From an uncultured Saccharospirillaceae bacterium (GTDB taxonomy: Bacteria; Pseudomonadota; Gammaproteobacteria; Pseudomonadales; Oceanobacteraceae): a stretch of 64,000 nucleotides of DNA. The position numbers were made by a program, and so were the translations under genes. This document shows positions 1 to 8,730 of the stretch, in pieces (the stretch's first letter is position 1; each line of letters begins with the position of its first letter). Where the stretch lies: assembly GCA_947503895.1 (NCBI GenBank), contig CANNFT010000009.1, positions 150,184-214,183 on the forward strand, written 5' to 3'. Under the pieces are notes generated by a model, which saw only the letters and a program-made list of their open reading frames with translations, searched no databases and was not told the DNA's origin.

Positions 1-18
1 GGCAGGCGTTGCTAGCGA

Positions 19-819
19 CTAAGCGAAGATACTGACGACTTGCTGACTAAATGCCACTGGCTGCCCATGCTTATCCAACAGTTGGGCTTCGATATGACTA
101 TAGCCATTCGCAGATTGTTGAATGCTCGCTTCATACTGCCACCATTCACGCGCTGACTGCGGCGAAGACTCGGCAAAACTAATATTCCAAGTCAACGAAC
201 TGCCCGCTGCTGGCTTTTTGAGCAAGGAAAAAGTCGCTGGCGGCCATGCATCCACCAACGCTAATATAGCCGACGCAGAAGCAGGCTGATCCGCCTCTTC
301 TTGTAAGCGAATCCACCCTCCCATTTTTGATTCCGTCGAACCCGAAAATGGCATATTGCCGACGGTATAGCGATAGTCGAAATAGCGTGTAAAGTCAGGG
401 GTAACGTTAGGAATAAATGGAAAAGGATTAACACCGTCAGGGGCAACGGAAGAAGAAATACGAGGCGACGCTGGGATATGTACAATAGACTCACGATCCG
501 CCCCAAAGCTGCCCAAAATCACGGCGCACACTTGATTATTCTGAATCGCCGTTGCTTGTAATTGCGTTGCGCCTTTTCCCACTCTGAGCACGGTCACTTC
601 GACGGCGAGTTCACCCGGCGTGACAGGCGCAACAAAGGAAATCATGAGCGAGCGTACTGTGCGATCAGCCGACGTATGTTGCTGCATTTTTTCAAACATT
701 ACTGCAGCCACTAATCCGCCGAAAGTCGCCCGACCTTGGCCCCAATTTTCGGGGATGGTTACGCTATAAGATTGTGCATCTTGCGATACATGAGTGCTTA
801 AAACATCATAGAAATTCAT
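19..819 (-). CDS. TesB-like acyl-CoA thioesterase (HotDog fold)
   Basis: This 266-residue protein has the double HotDog organisation of acyl-CoA thioesterase II relatives. The N-terminal half carries the segment GRATFGGLVAAVMFEKM, which resembles the helix-containing GG-A motif of the family, followed by a strand pattern ending in ATAIQNNQVCAVILGSFG. The C-terminal half has ASASAILALVDAWPP, the usual second HotDog helix. Such enzymes hydrolyse acyl-CoA to free acid and CoA in the cytoplasm. No signal peptide is present. The start at 819 is preceded by an AGAGAA ribosome-binding-like stretch. The gene is complete, with its stop at 19-21. Substrate chain length cannot be read from the sequence. 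Confidence 0.8.
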   Translation of the reverse strand: MNFYDVLSTHVSQDAQSYSVTIPENWGQGRATFGGLVAAVMFEKMQQHTSADRTVRSLMISFVAPVTPGELAVEVTVLRVGKGATQLQATAIQNNQVCAVILGSFGADRESIVHIPASPRISSSVAPDGVNPFPFIPNVTPDFTRYFDYRYTVGNMPFSGSTESKMGGWIRLQEEADQPASASAILALVDAWPPATFSLLKKPAAGSSLTWNISFAESSPQSAREWWQYEASIQQSANGYSHIEAQLLDKHGQPVAFSQQVVSIFA

Positions 820-930
820 GCTTATTCTCTGTTCACGATTATTAAACGTATTATTGGAACAACAAAACTCAATATAACAGCCATGCTTATTGAATCATTA
901 AAATAGGACGTTAAGCTGAGTTTTACCACA

Positions 931-1788
931 CTAGTTTGCCGCCCTTTCTAGCGCAGGGAGGCTCGCAATGTGTGCATCCAAAAACGTGACGATTTTATCT
1001 GCATACTGTTCTGGTTGAGCAGCAAACGCATGGGTGTGTTTCGCACCCGGTACAGACCAAAATTCTGCGGAGGTATTTTGGCTCACAGTGGAATGCAGCT
1101 GCATTCCGTCATGCACAGGCGTAAACTCATCTTCTTCGCCATATATTAAAAGCATAGGTGGTTTATTCACCAAGCGTTCAGCCGCGTACAATGGACGCAG
1201 CTTTCGCTCGCCCGCTGGGTAAAATATTTTTGAAACAATAATACCCATTTTCGGTATCGGATAACGACTCCAAAAATCCAATAGCGTCGGAAATGCAGAC
1301 TCCAATACCGCCGCTTTAAAAACATGATCGTGATTAGCCATTGAGCACATCGCCATCGCGGCACCTAAAGAAGCGCCCACCACACCGATATTTAAAGCAG
1401 GAAATTCTCTTTGTAGAACGATTCCGGCCGATAAAACATCCAACGGATAATCCATGGTCGTCGACTGACTCTCACCAAAACCATTGAAGTCAAAGACCAT
1501 CACGTGATACCCCGCTGCCCTTAAAAGGTCAGCGTGGCCATATTTAATCCAGAACCCCTTTGCGCTCACGCCCATAGGGTGACACATCAAAACCGCCCCC
1601 TTGACCTCGCGAGTGTGCGCTTCTCCGATCAAGGCCGATATATCTGCACCAGACTGACTACGAAAGTTTAATCGCCGCCAATCCGCTTGTACTGCTTCTT
1701 TGGGCCACTTCCAAGGTTTCATAAATCGACCAAAAAAGGGCTTTTTAAACCACTGATACGCCAAGGTTTTCATGCAAACACATCTCAT
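931..1788 (-). CDS. alpha/beta hydrolase
   Basis: This 285-residue protein is a serine hydrolase of the alpha/beta fold. The nucleophile elbow is GASLGAA (G-x-S-x-G), the acid is probably the Asp in YGEEDEFTPV, and the catalytic His is in GAKHTHAF, all in the expected order. An oxyanion strand VLMCHPMGVSAKG precedes the nucleophile. No signal peptide is visible, so it is probably cytoplasmic. An alternative start six codons inside (position 1773, MKTLAYQ) is equally plausible because neither start has a strong ribosome-binding site. The gene lies downstream of the divergent GlxA-type regulator, which could control it. The substrate is unknown; the family includes esterases, thioesterases and peptidases. 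Confidence 0.8.
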   Translation of the reverse strand: MRCVCMKTLAYQWFKKPFFGRFMKPWKWPKEAVQADWRRLNFRSQSGADISALIGEAHTREVKGAVLMCHPMGVSAKGFWIKYGHADLLRAAGYHVMVFDFNGFGESQSTTMDYPLDVLSAGIVLQREFPALNIGVVGASLGAAMAMCSMANHDHVFKAAVLESAFPTLLDFWSRYPIPKMGIIVSKIFYPAGERKLRPLYAAERLVNKPPMLLIYGEEDEFTPVHDGMQLHSTVSQNTSAEFWSVPGAKHTHAFAAQPEQYADKIVTFLDAHIASLPALERAAN

Positions 1789-1947
1789 TCTTTACAAACT
1801 TTCGTCATAGTAGGTATTGACCAAAATGATCACCATAGGCAAAAATGACATAAAGCATGCGGATTTTACCAAGCAGACTTCATTCCTCGGTCAAATAAAT
1901 GGGGACATGAAAGGCTCGCAAGCAGGAAACCCTGGGATTGACCGCCT

Positions 1948-2994
1948 ATGACAGGCACTCGGAATACTGGAAATCAATTTATGACTGCGTCACTTCATGT
2001 CACAATTCTTATGGCTGACCATTGCTCTTCCACCAGTGTTTCAGCGGCAATGGAGTTTTTAGAATGTGCGAATGTCCTGCATTGTTATGCACTAAAACAT
2101 CAGCATCCTCTGCCAACGAAACCGTTTAGACTCACCACGGTTTCCGTTGACGGTCTACCCGTGACATGCACCGGCGGATTGATATTAACACCACAACAAG
2201 CTCTGAGGGATATTGAAAAAACTGACTTAATTATTGTTCCAGGGTTTATGTTTAATATCCTATCGGTTCTACCCGGCTTAGATAAGGTTATTTCATGGTT
2301 GCAAGACCATGCACATAAAGACACCTACATAGCCAGTATGTGTACGGGTGCTTTTGTGACAGCAAAAGCTGGGTTGTTAGATAATAAAACGGCCACCACA
2401 CATTGGATATTCAGCGAACAATTTAAACGCGCCTTTCCAAAGGTGCAATTGAAAACGGAACAAACCGTAACAGATGACGGCTTAATGTTATGCTCTGCGG
2501 GCTCCACTACCGGCAGTGATTTATTACTTCATATCATCCGAAAATTTGTCTCTCCCCAGTTAGCCTCAGAGTGTTCGAAAAAGCTATTGATAGACAGCTC
2601 AGAACGAAGCCAAACTCCTTATGTAACCACACAATTTAAAAAGAACCATCAAGATCCGGACATTCTAAAAGTACAAGTATGGTTAGAGAAAAATATTCAA
2701 CAACCGATTGTGATGGATCAGGTCGCCAGTACCTTTGGCCTCAGTTTAAGAAACTTTATTCGACGCTTTAAAAGCGCCACAGACCATACACCCATTCAGT
2801 ATTTACAATACTTACGCATTGAACGAGCAAAACATTTATTAGAAAGCAGTAAACTGAATTTTGATCAAATTACTCAACAGGTAGGATACGAGGACGTTAA
2901 TTCCTTCAGACGCTTGTTTAAAGATCGAACCGGCCTGTCCCCGAGTGAATTTCGCAAGAAATTTGAAGTTAAAAGTTCTGTGCCATCATCATAA
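1948..2994 (+). CDS. GlxA-family transcriptional regulator (DJ-1/PfpI plus AraC HTH)
   Basis: This 348-residue regulator has an N-terminal DJ-1/PfpI-like domain (about residues 15-190) and a C-terminal AraC-type double helix-turn-helix (about residues 235-340). The DJ-1 domain shows the strand HVTILMADH, the segment LIIVPGFM and the nucleophile-elbow analogue SMCTGAFVTAKAGLLD, typical of GlxA proteins. The AraC part has QPIVMDQVASTFGLSLRNFIR and the signature end YEDVNSFRRLFKDRTGLSPSEFR. GlxA-type proteins are cytoplasmic regulators of catabolic genes; the ligand here is unknown. An alternative start at 1981 (MTASLHV) would trim 11 residues ahead of the first strand. It is divergent from the alpha/beta hydrolase gene and may regulate it. 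Confidence 0.85.
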   Translation: MTGTRNTGNQFMTASLHVTILMADHCSSTSVSAAMEFLECANVLHCYALKHQHPLPTKPFRLTTVSVDGLPVTCTGGLILTPQQALRDIEKTDLIIVPGFMFNILSVLPGLDKVISWLQDHAHKDTYIASMCTGAFVTAKAGLLDNKTATTHWIFSEQFKRAFPKVQLKTEQTVTDDGLMLCSAGSTTGSDLLLHIIRKFVSPQLASECSKKLLIDSSERSQTPYVTTQFKKNHQDPDILKVQVWLEKNIQQPIVMDQVASTFGLSLRNFIRRFKSATDHTPIQYLQYLRIERAKHLLESSKLNFDQITQQVGYEDVNSFRRLFKDRTGLSPSEFRKKFEVKSSVPSS

Positions 2995-3043
2995 CGTCTG
3001 ACGTAAAACGATTTATTATTCGAAAAAGCCAAGGCGCTATACG

Positions 3044-3076
3044 AAAAAAGCCCCACTCTAACCATGAGAGTGAGGC
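3044..3076 (-). terminator. rho-independent terminator for the DUF1501/cytochrome operon
   Basis: A 10-bp stem (3050-3059 with 3067-3076, one G-U pair on the minus strand, 7-nt loop) is followed on the minus strand by six T residues (3049-3044). It lies 46 bp past the stop of the last minus-strand gene. It also sits after the convergent regulator gene and may act in both directions, but the T-run favours the minus strand. Confidence 0.75.
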
Positions 3077-3121
3077 CGACTTTAGTTTAATGGCAACTCA
3101 AATTGAGAACCCAATGCAATG

Positions 3122-4534
3122 CTACGTAAACAAAGGTAACTCAGGATAATTACCCTGAATGTTGTATTGACGACTATATAAATGGTCGTTAATACACAGT
3201 ATTTGCTTACGCAACGCGACATGAATCATCGAGTTATTTATTCGAACACTATCTGCAGAAGATTCATTTGGGTCTAAAGCCAGCGAATCAGGCTTAACTT
3301 TAATCGGCTTATGCGTATCTGATGATTCACCGATTAACTTCGTACCTTCTATGCCGTAGCCTGATAGGATAACCGATGTGGTCGGCCAATGGTCTTTACC
3401 TTGACCATTATTGTACCAAGGCGTTCGTCCAAATTCAGACCCCATAATCATCGTTGTACTTTTGGTGATATCCGTTCCGTACGTATCATCCATTTGTTTA
3501 GCGGTTTGCCAAAAGCGTTCTTGTATTCGTGCGACTTTCGTCATCACCTGGAGCTGGTTGATATCGTTATTACCATGTGAGTCAGCACCTTTCATAAAGA
3601 GGTTTCCACTCACCGTTAACCCTGCACAAAAGGCCGTCGCCATTAATTCGGCTTGTAATATATCAGGGTCAGCATTTAGATAGCCGCCGGCAGAGCCTAA
3701 GGGCAGTTGTGTATCCATATTTTGTTTTAATGGATTATCTGTACTGTACTTTGGTGCCCTTTCCAGAATGCTTTTAACACTAAACTCTCCACTTTTAGAT
3801 TTCACAAACCTTGATAACGCTAACCGGCGTTGAAAACCAATCGCTTCTTCTGCTGCTCTGGCATTTTGCTTACGCGACAGGGCTTGAAGTTTAAGATTTT
3901 CTGCTTCGCTTAGATTACTCACGTTGTGGTCAGTAATTTGCTCGAAAAATGTAGGGTCCCCCACTCTCGCCAATGGCACCAATGAAGCCGTACCATCGTA
4001 TCCACCAAAAGTTAAAAACGGTAAGGGCACATCTGGATTCGTAATCGCGGCGTATAACGCACCGATATTTGGGTAACCATTTAGCAATGTGCCTGAAAAC
4101 GTACCTCGCGTTCCACCCACATGACCATTTGTTTCGGCATCAACGCCGTTTATGACCGTCATGCCGTGTTCATTCGCCATATCAATAAAGAATTTTTCAA
4201 ACAATTCTTCAGTATCGTAACCTTCATGAACATCTTTGGTTAACCCGATCGGCGCCCAACTGAATGGCGTGTCCGCTCGATAACCAAAACCAGGCTTGCC
4301 CATTGCACCTCTCACCTGATTCGCATCAAACTTATTAATGGGCGAATCTTGGTTTACCGTTAAATGGTTCCCTTTTGGGTCACAAAATTGGGTAACATCC
4401 CAGCCGCCTTTTACCGCGAACGAAATAAAATACTTTGGACCACCACTGCAACTCGCAGCTGCTGCATGTCCTAAAGGCAAACCAGCCGTAATGCCGGTAG
4501 CCGCCATTAACTTAAGTAGTTCTCGACGATTCAT
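3122..4534 (-). CDS. DUF1501 family protein with Tat-like signal (second module)
   Basis: This 470-residue exported protein belongs to the DUF1501 family, an alkaline-phosphatase/sulfatase-like fold of unknown function. The N-terminus MNRRELLKLMAATGI carries twin arginines and a hydrophobic stretch ending in HAAAAS, a typical Tat-type leader. Family hallmarks are the early GGWD, the central SHGNNDINQ and the late SEFGRTPWYNNGQGKDHWP, which hold candidate metal-binding Asp and His residues. It starts 10 bp after the stop of the upstream cytochrome gene and is the last gene of a four-gene minus-strand block. It is a paralogue of the protein at 7302-8717, with the same order of motifs. The biochemical role is not known. 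Confidence 0.85.
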   Translation of the reverse strand: MNRRELLKLMAATGITAGLPLGHAAAASCSGGPKYFISFAVKGGWDVTQFCDPKGNHLTVNQDSPINKFDANQVRGAMGKPGFGYRADTPFSWAPIGLTKDVHEGYDTEELFEKFFIDMANEHGMTVINGVDAETNGHVGGTRGTFSGTLLNGYPNIGALYAAITNPDVPLPFLTFGGYDGTASLVPLARVGDPTFFEQITDHNVSNLSEAENLKLQALSRKQNARAAEEAIGFQRRLALSRFVKSKSGEFSVKSILERAPKYSTDNPLKQNMDTQLPLGSAGGYLNADPDILQAELMATAFCAGLTVSGNLFMKGADSHGNNDINQLQVMTKVARIQERFWQTAKQMDDTYGTDITKSTTMIMGSEFGRTPWYNNGQGKDHWPTTSVILSGYGIEGTKLIGESSDTHKPIKVKPDSLALDPNESSADSVRINNSMIHVALRKQILCINDHLYSRQYNIQGNYPELPLFT

Positions 4535-4544
4535 AATATTGCCC

Positions 4545-7238
4545 TTATTCGTAAAAGAAATAGAAGTGTTTAAAGGCTACAGTCAACATGGCGATGTACG
4601 CTCGCAAACTGTAATTAGGATCGTCTGTTTTCCCAACCTTATACAGGTCCGAACCACATCGAAGGTTATTTTTAGCCGATCCATCTTCGTAGGGTTCTGT
4701 CATCTCGACAAACAGTTCATACATTTCATCGATATCTTGATCATTCAGATCAAGCTCTCTCCCCTGCATGACATAAATGATGTTCCGTATGTGTTCGCGC
4801 ACTTCACGCTCTACTCGGGTTTCAGGATCATGCGTGAAAAATATGCGATCGCTGACCATTTGATCGTTGTCTCGCATCACAAGCGAACATGCATACAATG
4901 TGGGGAAATAGTCCTGTAACGTGCCCATCAAACCATTTTGGTCAACGATCCTAAGGTTAGTATCCCCATCATCAATTCCTCCATAGGGAATACCTAATTC
5001 ACCATTCTTTTTCACTTCCGTTAATTTTTCGCCACCGGAACCAACAATTAATGAAGAGATTTTCCTATCAAGCATCTCGGGTGTCAGCAATCGAGTTAGA
5101 CGCATTAACTCTTTTGCAGGGGAATCCACCAACATGGATTTTCCTTGATACCAATCGCTGGTCACCATGGCATGTACGAGTGGTTTAATATTCATACCAT
5201 TGTTTTTCAAAATTGACTCCCAATACCGGAAGTAATCTTCTTGGATTTCATAAACCGCAGTCTGGGCAGGTGTCATCGGTTGACCAGAAATTTTATAGAT
5301 TTTCTCCATGCCAAATAATGCTTCATACACGGTTCGCACCGTCGCGGTTAAAAAGCCGGGGTCGTTTGCGATTTTTGCACCTAGCCAAGGCAATGCATCG
5401 GCCGCATTTGCATTAGGCATATTTTCACCCTTGAAACCAACCGGCTGGTAAGCTTCGGGGGGTAGCCAATCATTTTCTGGAATATAACGCTCACGATCTT
5501 CGAATGCCGCAAATGCTGCGCCCATTGGCTCCATTACTTTATGACAACCTAAACATGCTGGGTTATTCATCGTTGGATAAGGGCCCGCGTCTTCAGCATC
5601 ACCGGGGCGTAACCCAGGTAAGTTCTCTATATCAAGGTCTAAAAAGAATTTCGATACTTTAGCCGCACGATGACGGTTCTGATTGGTCGGTGTTGTGGGG
5701 AATTTCGCTAAAAACAACCCTTGCGTCATTAATCCTGCGTGTGGAATTTTTGCGGGTTTTGCTCGGCTCAATTTTGGAACCGTCATCGGAAGCTCAACTT
5801 TAATCCAATGATCAGGATCATCGTAATAATCAGGATGTGCATATATGGGTTCATCTAGCTGACGAAAACGACTTTTCTCTAATTCATATAGGTTGCTATA
5901 TGAGCGCGCTAGATAGGCATTAACGACCGTATAGTCGGCATTGACGACTTCTGAAATTGGGCGATCATTTTTAACAATGTACTCGACTAATTTTCTCGGC
6001 TCTTTACCCATAGAACGTACGGTAAGACGCTTTAAGTGCGCGTTATCGTCAATGTTTTTATACCACTCCCAACCTTCATAATTAAATCGAAACCATTCAA
6101 TCATCGTAGCTTGGAAGTTTTGTGTGTAGAAGTCGGTATGAATGAGTTCATTGTACATCTCGCCCACTCGAGCACTGAATGCTTCCTCTTCCATCATGTC
6201 TTCGATAATTTTATCCAGCGCCTCGAAGCCACCATTTATGACTTGGTTACGCTCATCATTCGTTGGAACACGACCAACTAAACTGACCGACGTACGATAT
6301 AAAGCTTCACCCGGAGTACGTCGCGAGAACGTATTATTTGCGTAATTCCCTTGATCTGAATGGGATTCATCGCAATCTGGGTCGACTAAATCTGTGTCCA
6401 TACCCAACATGAATTTTGCCGTGTTCGTTGCACATGATCTTCCATTACCGTCAACACAAAAATGGGGTGACCCACTCGGCATTTCGTTATTTATATACTG
6501 AGATAATTCTGTAAGATTTAACCCTTTTACTTTGGCAGAAAAATTACCTTGATTATCATCACCATGGCAAGCCGCACAATGTTCATTAAATTGATTTTGT
6601 CCTTTCATTTCACATGAGCCACCCGGAATCGGTGTCGGAAATTCAGGATCATTTGGGTCATCTGAAACGTTTGGATCATCTGAACCGTTTGGGTCTTCAG
6701 AGTCATTAGGGTCTTCAGAGTCATTAGGGTCTTCAGGTTCATCTGGCAAGACAGGATCGATGAAAATAGGCTCATCTGAATCTTCAGAGCAGTGCGCTTT
6801 GCCGAGCCCAAATTGCTCATTTTCGATATAGGCCACTATATTGGTTGAGCAATTATTTTTGCAACTGTTCGCATTTGAAGGCGGCATAGTTTTGCTAATG
6901 ATTGAAATAGCAGCAGCATGGTTTGCATAATTAGCGAGATCAATACTATTAACTTTATCTGTTTCAACCGCGTTTCCGTGGCAACTCGCACAATCGGTGG
7001 CATATACCTCCTCTCCTTTTAATATAGCGTTACAATCAGCATTTTCATTCAGCGGAGGTGGGTTCGGTAGAATGGAATCATCGTCCACCGGCGGTGTGTC
7101 AGCAATCGGTTGCTTCGGCTCATTGACATTATCCCCAATGGCATCGGGTGTTTCTTCACCGCAACCTGTAAGGCCAATACTGGCAACAAGCAATAAGCTC
7201 GGCCAGATACTGCCTTTTAGTAACAACATTCTCATCAT
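4545..7238 (-). CDS. multihaem cytochrome c lipoprotein with DUF1549/DUF1588/DUF1592-like region (second module)
   Basis: This 897-residue protein begins with a lipoprotein signal (LTGC, Cys26). It has three CxxCH haem c motifs: CASCH (83-87), CAACH (221-225) and CLGCH (562-566). Between haems one and two lies an Asp/Pro/Asn/Ser linker built from a repeated six-residue unit. The middle part (ALYRTSVSLVGRVPTNDE) resembles DUF1549, and NPACLGCHKVMEPMGAAFAAFE matches the haem-binding block of planctomycete-type DUF1588/DUF1592 proteins. These families pair with DUF1501 proteins, as here, where the stop is 10 bp from the next start. An extracytoplasmic redox role is likely, but the substrate is unknown. 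It is a paralogue of the gene at 8731-11466. Confidence 0.8.
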   Translation of the reverse strand: MMRMLLLKGSIWPSLLLVASIGLTGCGEETPDAIGDNVNEPKQPIADTPPVDDDSILPNPPPLNENADCNAILKGEEVYATDCASCHGNAVETDKVNSIDLANYANHAAAISIISKTMPPSNANSCKNNCSTNIVAYIENEQFGLGKAHCSEDSDEPIFIDPVLPDEPEDPNDSEDPNDSEDPNGSDDPNVSDDPNDPEFPTPIPGGSCEMKGQNQFNEHCAACHGDDNQGNFSAKVKGLNLTELSQYINNEMPSGSPHFCVDGNGRSCATNTAKFMLGMDTDLVDPDCDESHSDQGNYANNTFSRRTPGEALYRTSVSLVGRVPTNDERNQVINGGFEALDKIIEDMMEEEAFSARVGEMYNELIHTDFYTQNFQATMIEWFRFNYEGWEWYKNIDDNAHLKRLTVRSMGKEPRKLVEYIVKNDRPISEVVNADYTVVNAYLARSYSNLYELEKSRFRQLDEPIYAHPDYYDDPDHWIKVELPMTVPKLSRAKPAKIPHAGLMTQGLFLAKFPTTPTNQNRHRAAKVSKFFLDLDIENLPGLRPGDAEDAGPYPTMNNPACLGCHKVMEPMGAAFAAFEDRERYIPENDWLPPEAYQPVGFKGENMPNANAADALPWLGAKIANDPGFLTATVRTVYEALFGMEKIYKISGQPMTPAQTAVYEIQEDYFRYWESILKNNGMNIKPLVHAMVTSDWYQGKSMLVDSPAKELMRLTRLLTPEMLDRKISSLIVGSGGEKLTEVKKNGELGIPYGGIDDGDTNLRIVDQNGLMGTLQDYFPTLYACSLVMRDNDQMVSDRIFFTHDPETRVEREVREHIRNIIYVMQGRELDLNDQDIDEMYELFVEMTEPYEDGSAKNNLRCGSDLYKVGKTDDPNYSLRAYIAMLTVAFKHFYFFYE
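6661..6756. repeat. 18-bp tandem repeat encoding the acidic linker
   Basis: On the plus strand an 18-bp unit (gggtcttcagagtcatta) is repeated in near-perfect tandem, with degenerate copies on the left. It encodes the Glu-Asp-Pro-Asn-Asp-Ser linker between the first two haem domains of the second-module cytochrome. Confidence 0.75.
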
Positions 7239-7301
7239 AGATTCTCTCCAAATTTTTTGTCATTTTTATACGTAGATTTATTTTTCACCCTGCTGATCAC
7301 C

Positions 7302-8717
7302 TTATGAGGTGAACAGCGGCAATTCAGGAAGAGATGAATCAAATTTAAATCTTTGAATCAACGCATGATCATCAATGCACAATAATTGATTTCTAATGGC
7401 CTGATGCAGCATGGGGCTCGTCATTCTCAAACTATTTGGATTCGATTTTGAAGGATCCAATGCAAGCGTAGTTGGGTCGACATTTATTGGCAGAAATCCA
7501 TCATCAGATGCGCCGATGACTTTCTGCTGACCTCTTACACCCGCACCAGACAACATGACGGTGGTGGTTGGCCAATGATCCTTACCGTTGTCTTTGTTAT
7601 ACCAAGGTGTTCGACTAAATTCAGACGCGCTGTACATCGTCGTATGATCGGTCATGCTGCTGCCGTATGCATCGTCCATTTTCTTAGCTGTCTTCCAAAA
7701 ACGATCTACCGCGCGAATGTATTTGCATTGAATTTCCAATTGCCGTGTATCATTGTCTCGATGTGAGTCTGCACTGCTCAGGTATAAATTCCCCGTGACA
7801 CTTAAACCGCTACTAAAGGCCGTGGCCAGTAATTCTGCCTGTAAGATATCCATATCACTGTGTAAATAACCATCCTCCGTGCCCAACGGAAGCTGGTTTT
7901 CTACCGTTTGCAAGAGGGGGTCATTGGATGCATATTTCGGCGCCATTTTTAATAAGTTAGCGACACTGCTATCCGATGTTTTTGAGTCGATAAACTTTTG
8001 CACCGTTTGACGGCGCTGATGCCCAATAGACGACATTGCGTAACGACGGTTTTGTTTTAGAGCAACCGCTTGCATTAAGGCATTTTCATCATCGGTAAGA
8101 TTGCTAACGGCATGATCCGTAATATCTTCAAAAAACGATGGGTCTCCAATACGCGAAAGTGCGATGAGTGAGGAGGTTTCGTCGTATCCTCCAAAGGTAA
8201 CAAATGGCATCGCTATATTTTTATTTAATATAGCAGCGTACAGAGCCGCAATAGTTGGGTAGCCACTGGCTTGATTGCCTGAAAAAATATTCCGCCTACC
8301 AATCGTATGACTGTTCGTCATGGCATCCATACCATTAATCAGTACCATGCCATGTTCATTTGCCATATCAATAAAATAACGTTCGTATAATTCCTCTGTA
8401 TCAAAACCATCCTGTAATGACGACACCGCACTGGGGGGTGCCCAACTAAACGGTGTATCCGCTCGATAGCCATTGCCTATTTTGCCGTGCTTACCCCGAA
8501 TTAGGTCAGGGTTAAAATAATTGATGGGCGTATTCCCATCCACGGAAAGGTGATTACCTTTAGGGTCACAAAACATGGTGGTATCCCATCCACCTTTAAC
8601 AAAAACCGATACAAAGTATTTTGGGCTCGAGCATGTTGCGGCTCTCGCGACTGAGATTGGCATACCGGCTGTTATGCCCATCGCAGCTAATAATTTTAAT
8701 ATTTCTCGACGATTCAT
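7302..8717 (-). CDS. DUF1501 family protein with Tat-like signal (first module)
   Basis: This 471-residue paralogue of the 3122-4534 protein has the same leader style (MNRREILKLLAAMGI) and processing region VARAATC, then GGWD, SADSHRDNDTRQ and SEFSRTPWYNKDNGKDHWP. Differences at motif edges, such as SEFS where the other copy has SEFG, show that the two copies have diverged and are not a recent duplication. It starts 13 bp after the first-module cytochrome gene, and its stop lies 63 bp upstream of the second-module cytochrome start. The four genes could therefore be one operon. The protein is probably periplasmic; its function is unknown. Confidence 0.85.
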   Translation of the reverse strand: MNRREILKLLAAMGITAGMPISVARAATCSSPKYFVSVFVKGGWDTTMFCDPKGNHLSVDGNTPINYFNPDLIRGKHGKIGNGYRADTPFSWAPPSAVSSLQDGFDTEELYERYFIDMANEHGMVLINGMDAMTNSHTIGRRNIFSGNQASGYPTIAALYAAILNKNIAMPFVTFGGYDETSSLIALSRIGDPSFFEDITDHAVSNLTDDENALMQAVALKQNRRYAMSSIGHQRRQTVQKFIDSKTSDSSVANLLKMAPKYASNDPLLQTVENQLPLGTEDGYLHSDMDILQAELLATAFSSGLSVTGNLYLSSADSHRDNDTRQLEIQCKYIRAVDRFWKTAKKMDDAYGSSMTDHTTMYSASEFSRTPWYNKDNGKDHWPTTTVMLSGAGVRGQQKVIGASDDGFLPINVDPTTLALDPSKSNPNSLRMTSPMLHQAIRNQLLCIDDHALIQRFKFDSSLPELPLFTS

Positions 8718-8730
8718 ATTCTACCCAGCC

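Noticed and set aside
898..915. 15-bp identity aaaataggacgttaa shared with 36317-36331
   Set aside because: One such match is expected by chance in 64 kb, and the contexts differ (intergenic versus ribosome-binding site).
4338..4919. 193-codon plus-strand frame
   Set aside because: It is antisense to the DUF1501 and cytochrome genes, whose motifs are clear on the other strand.
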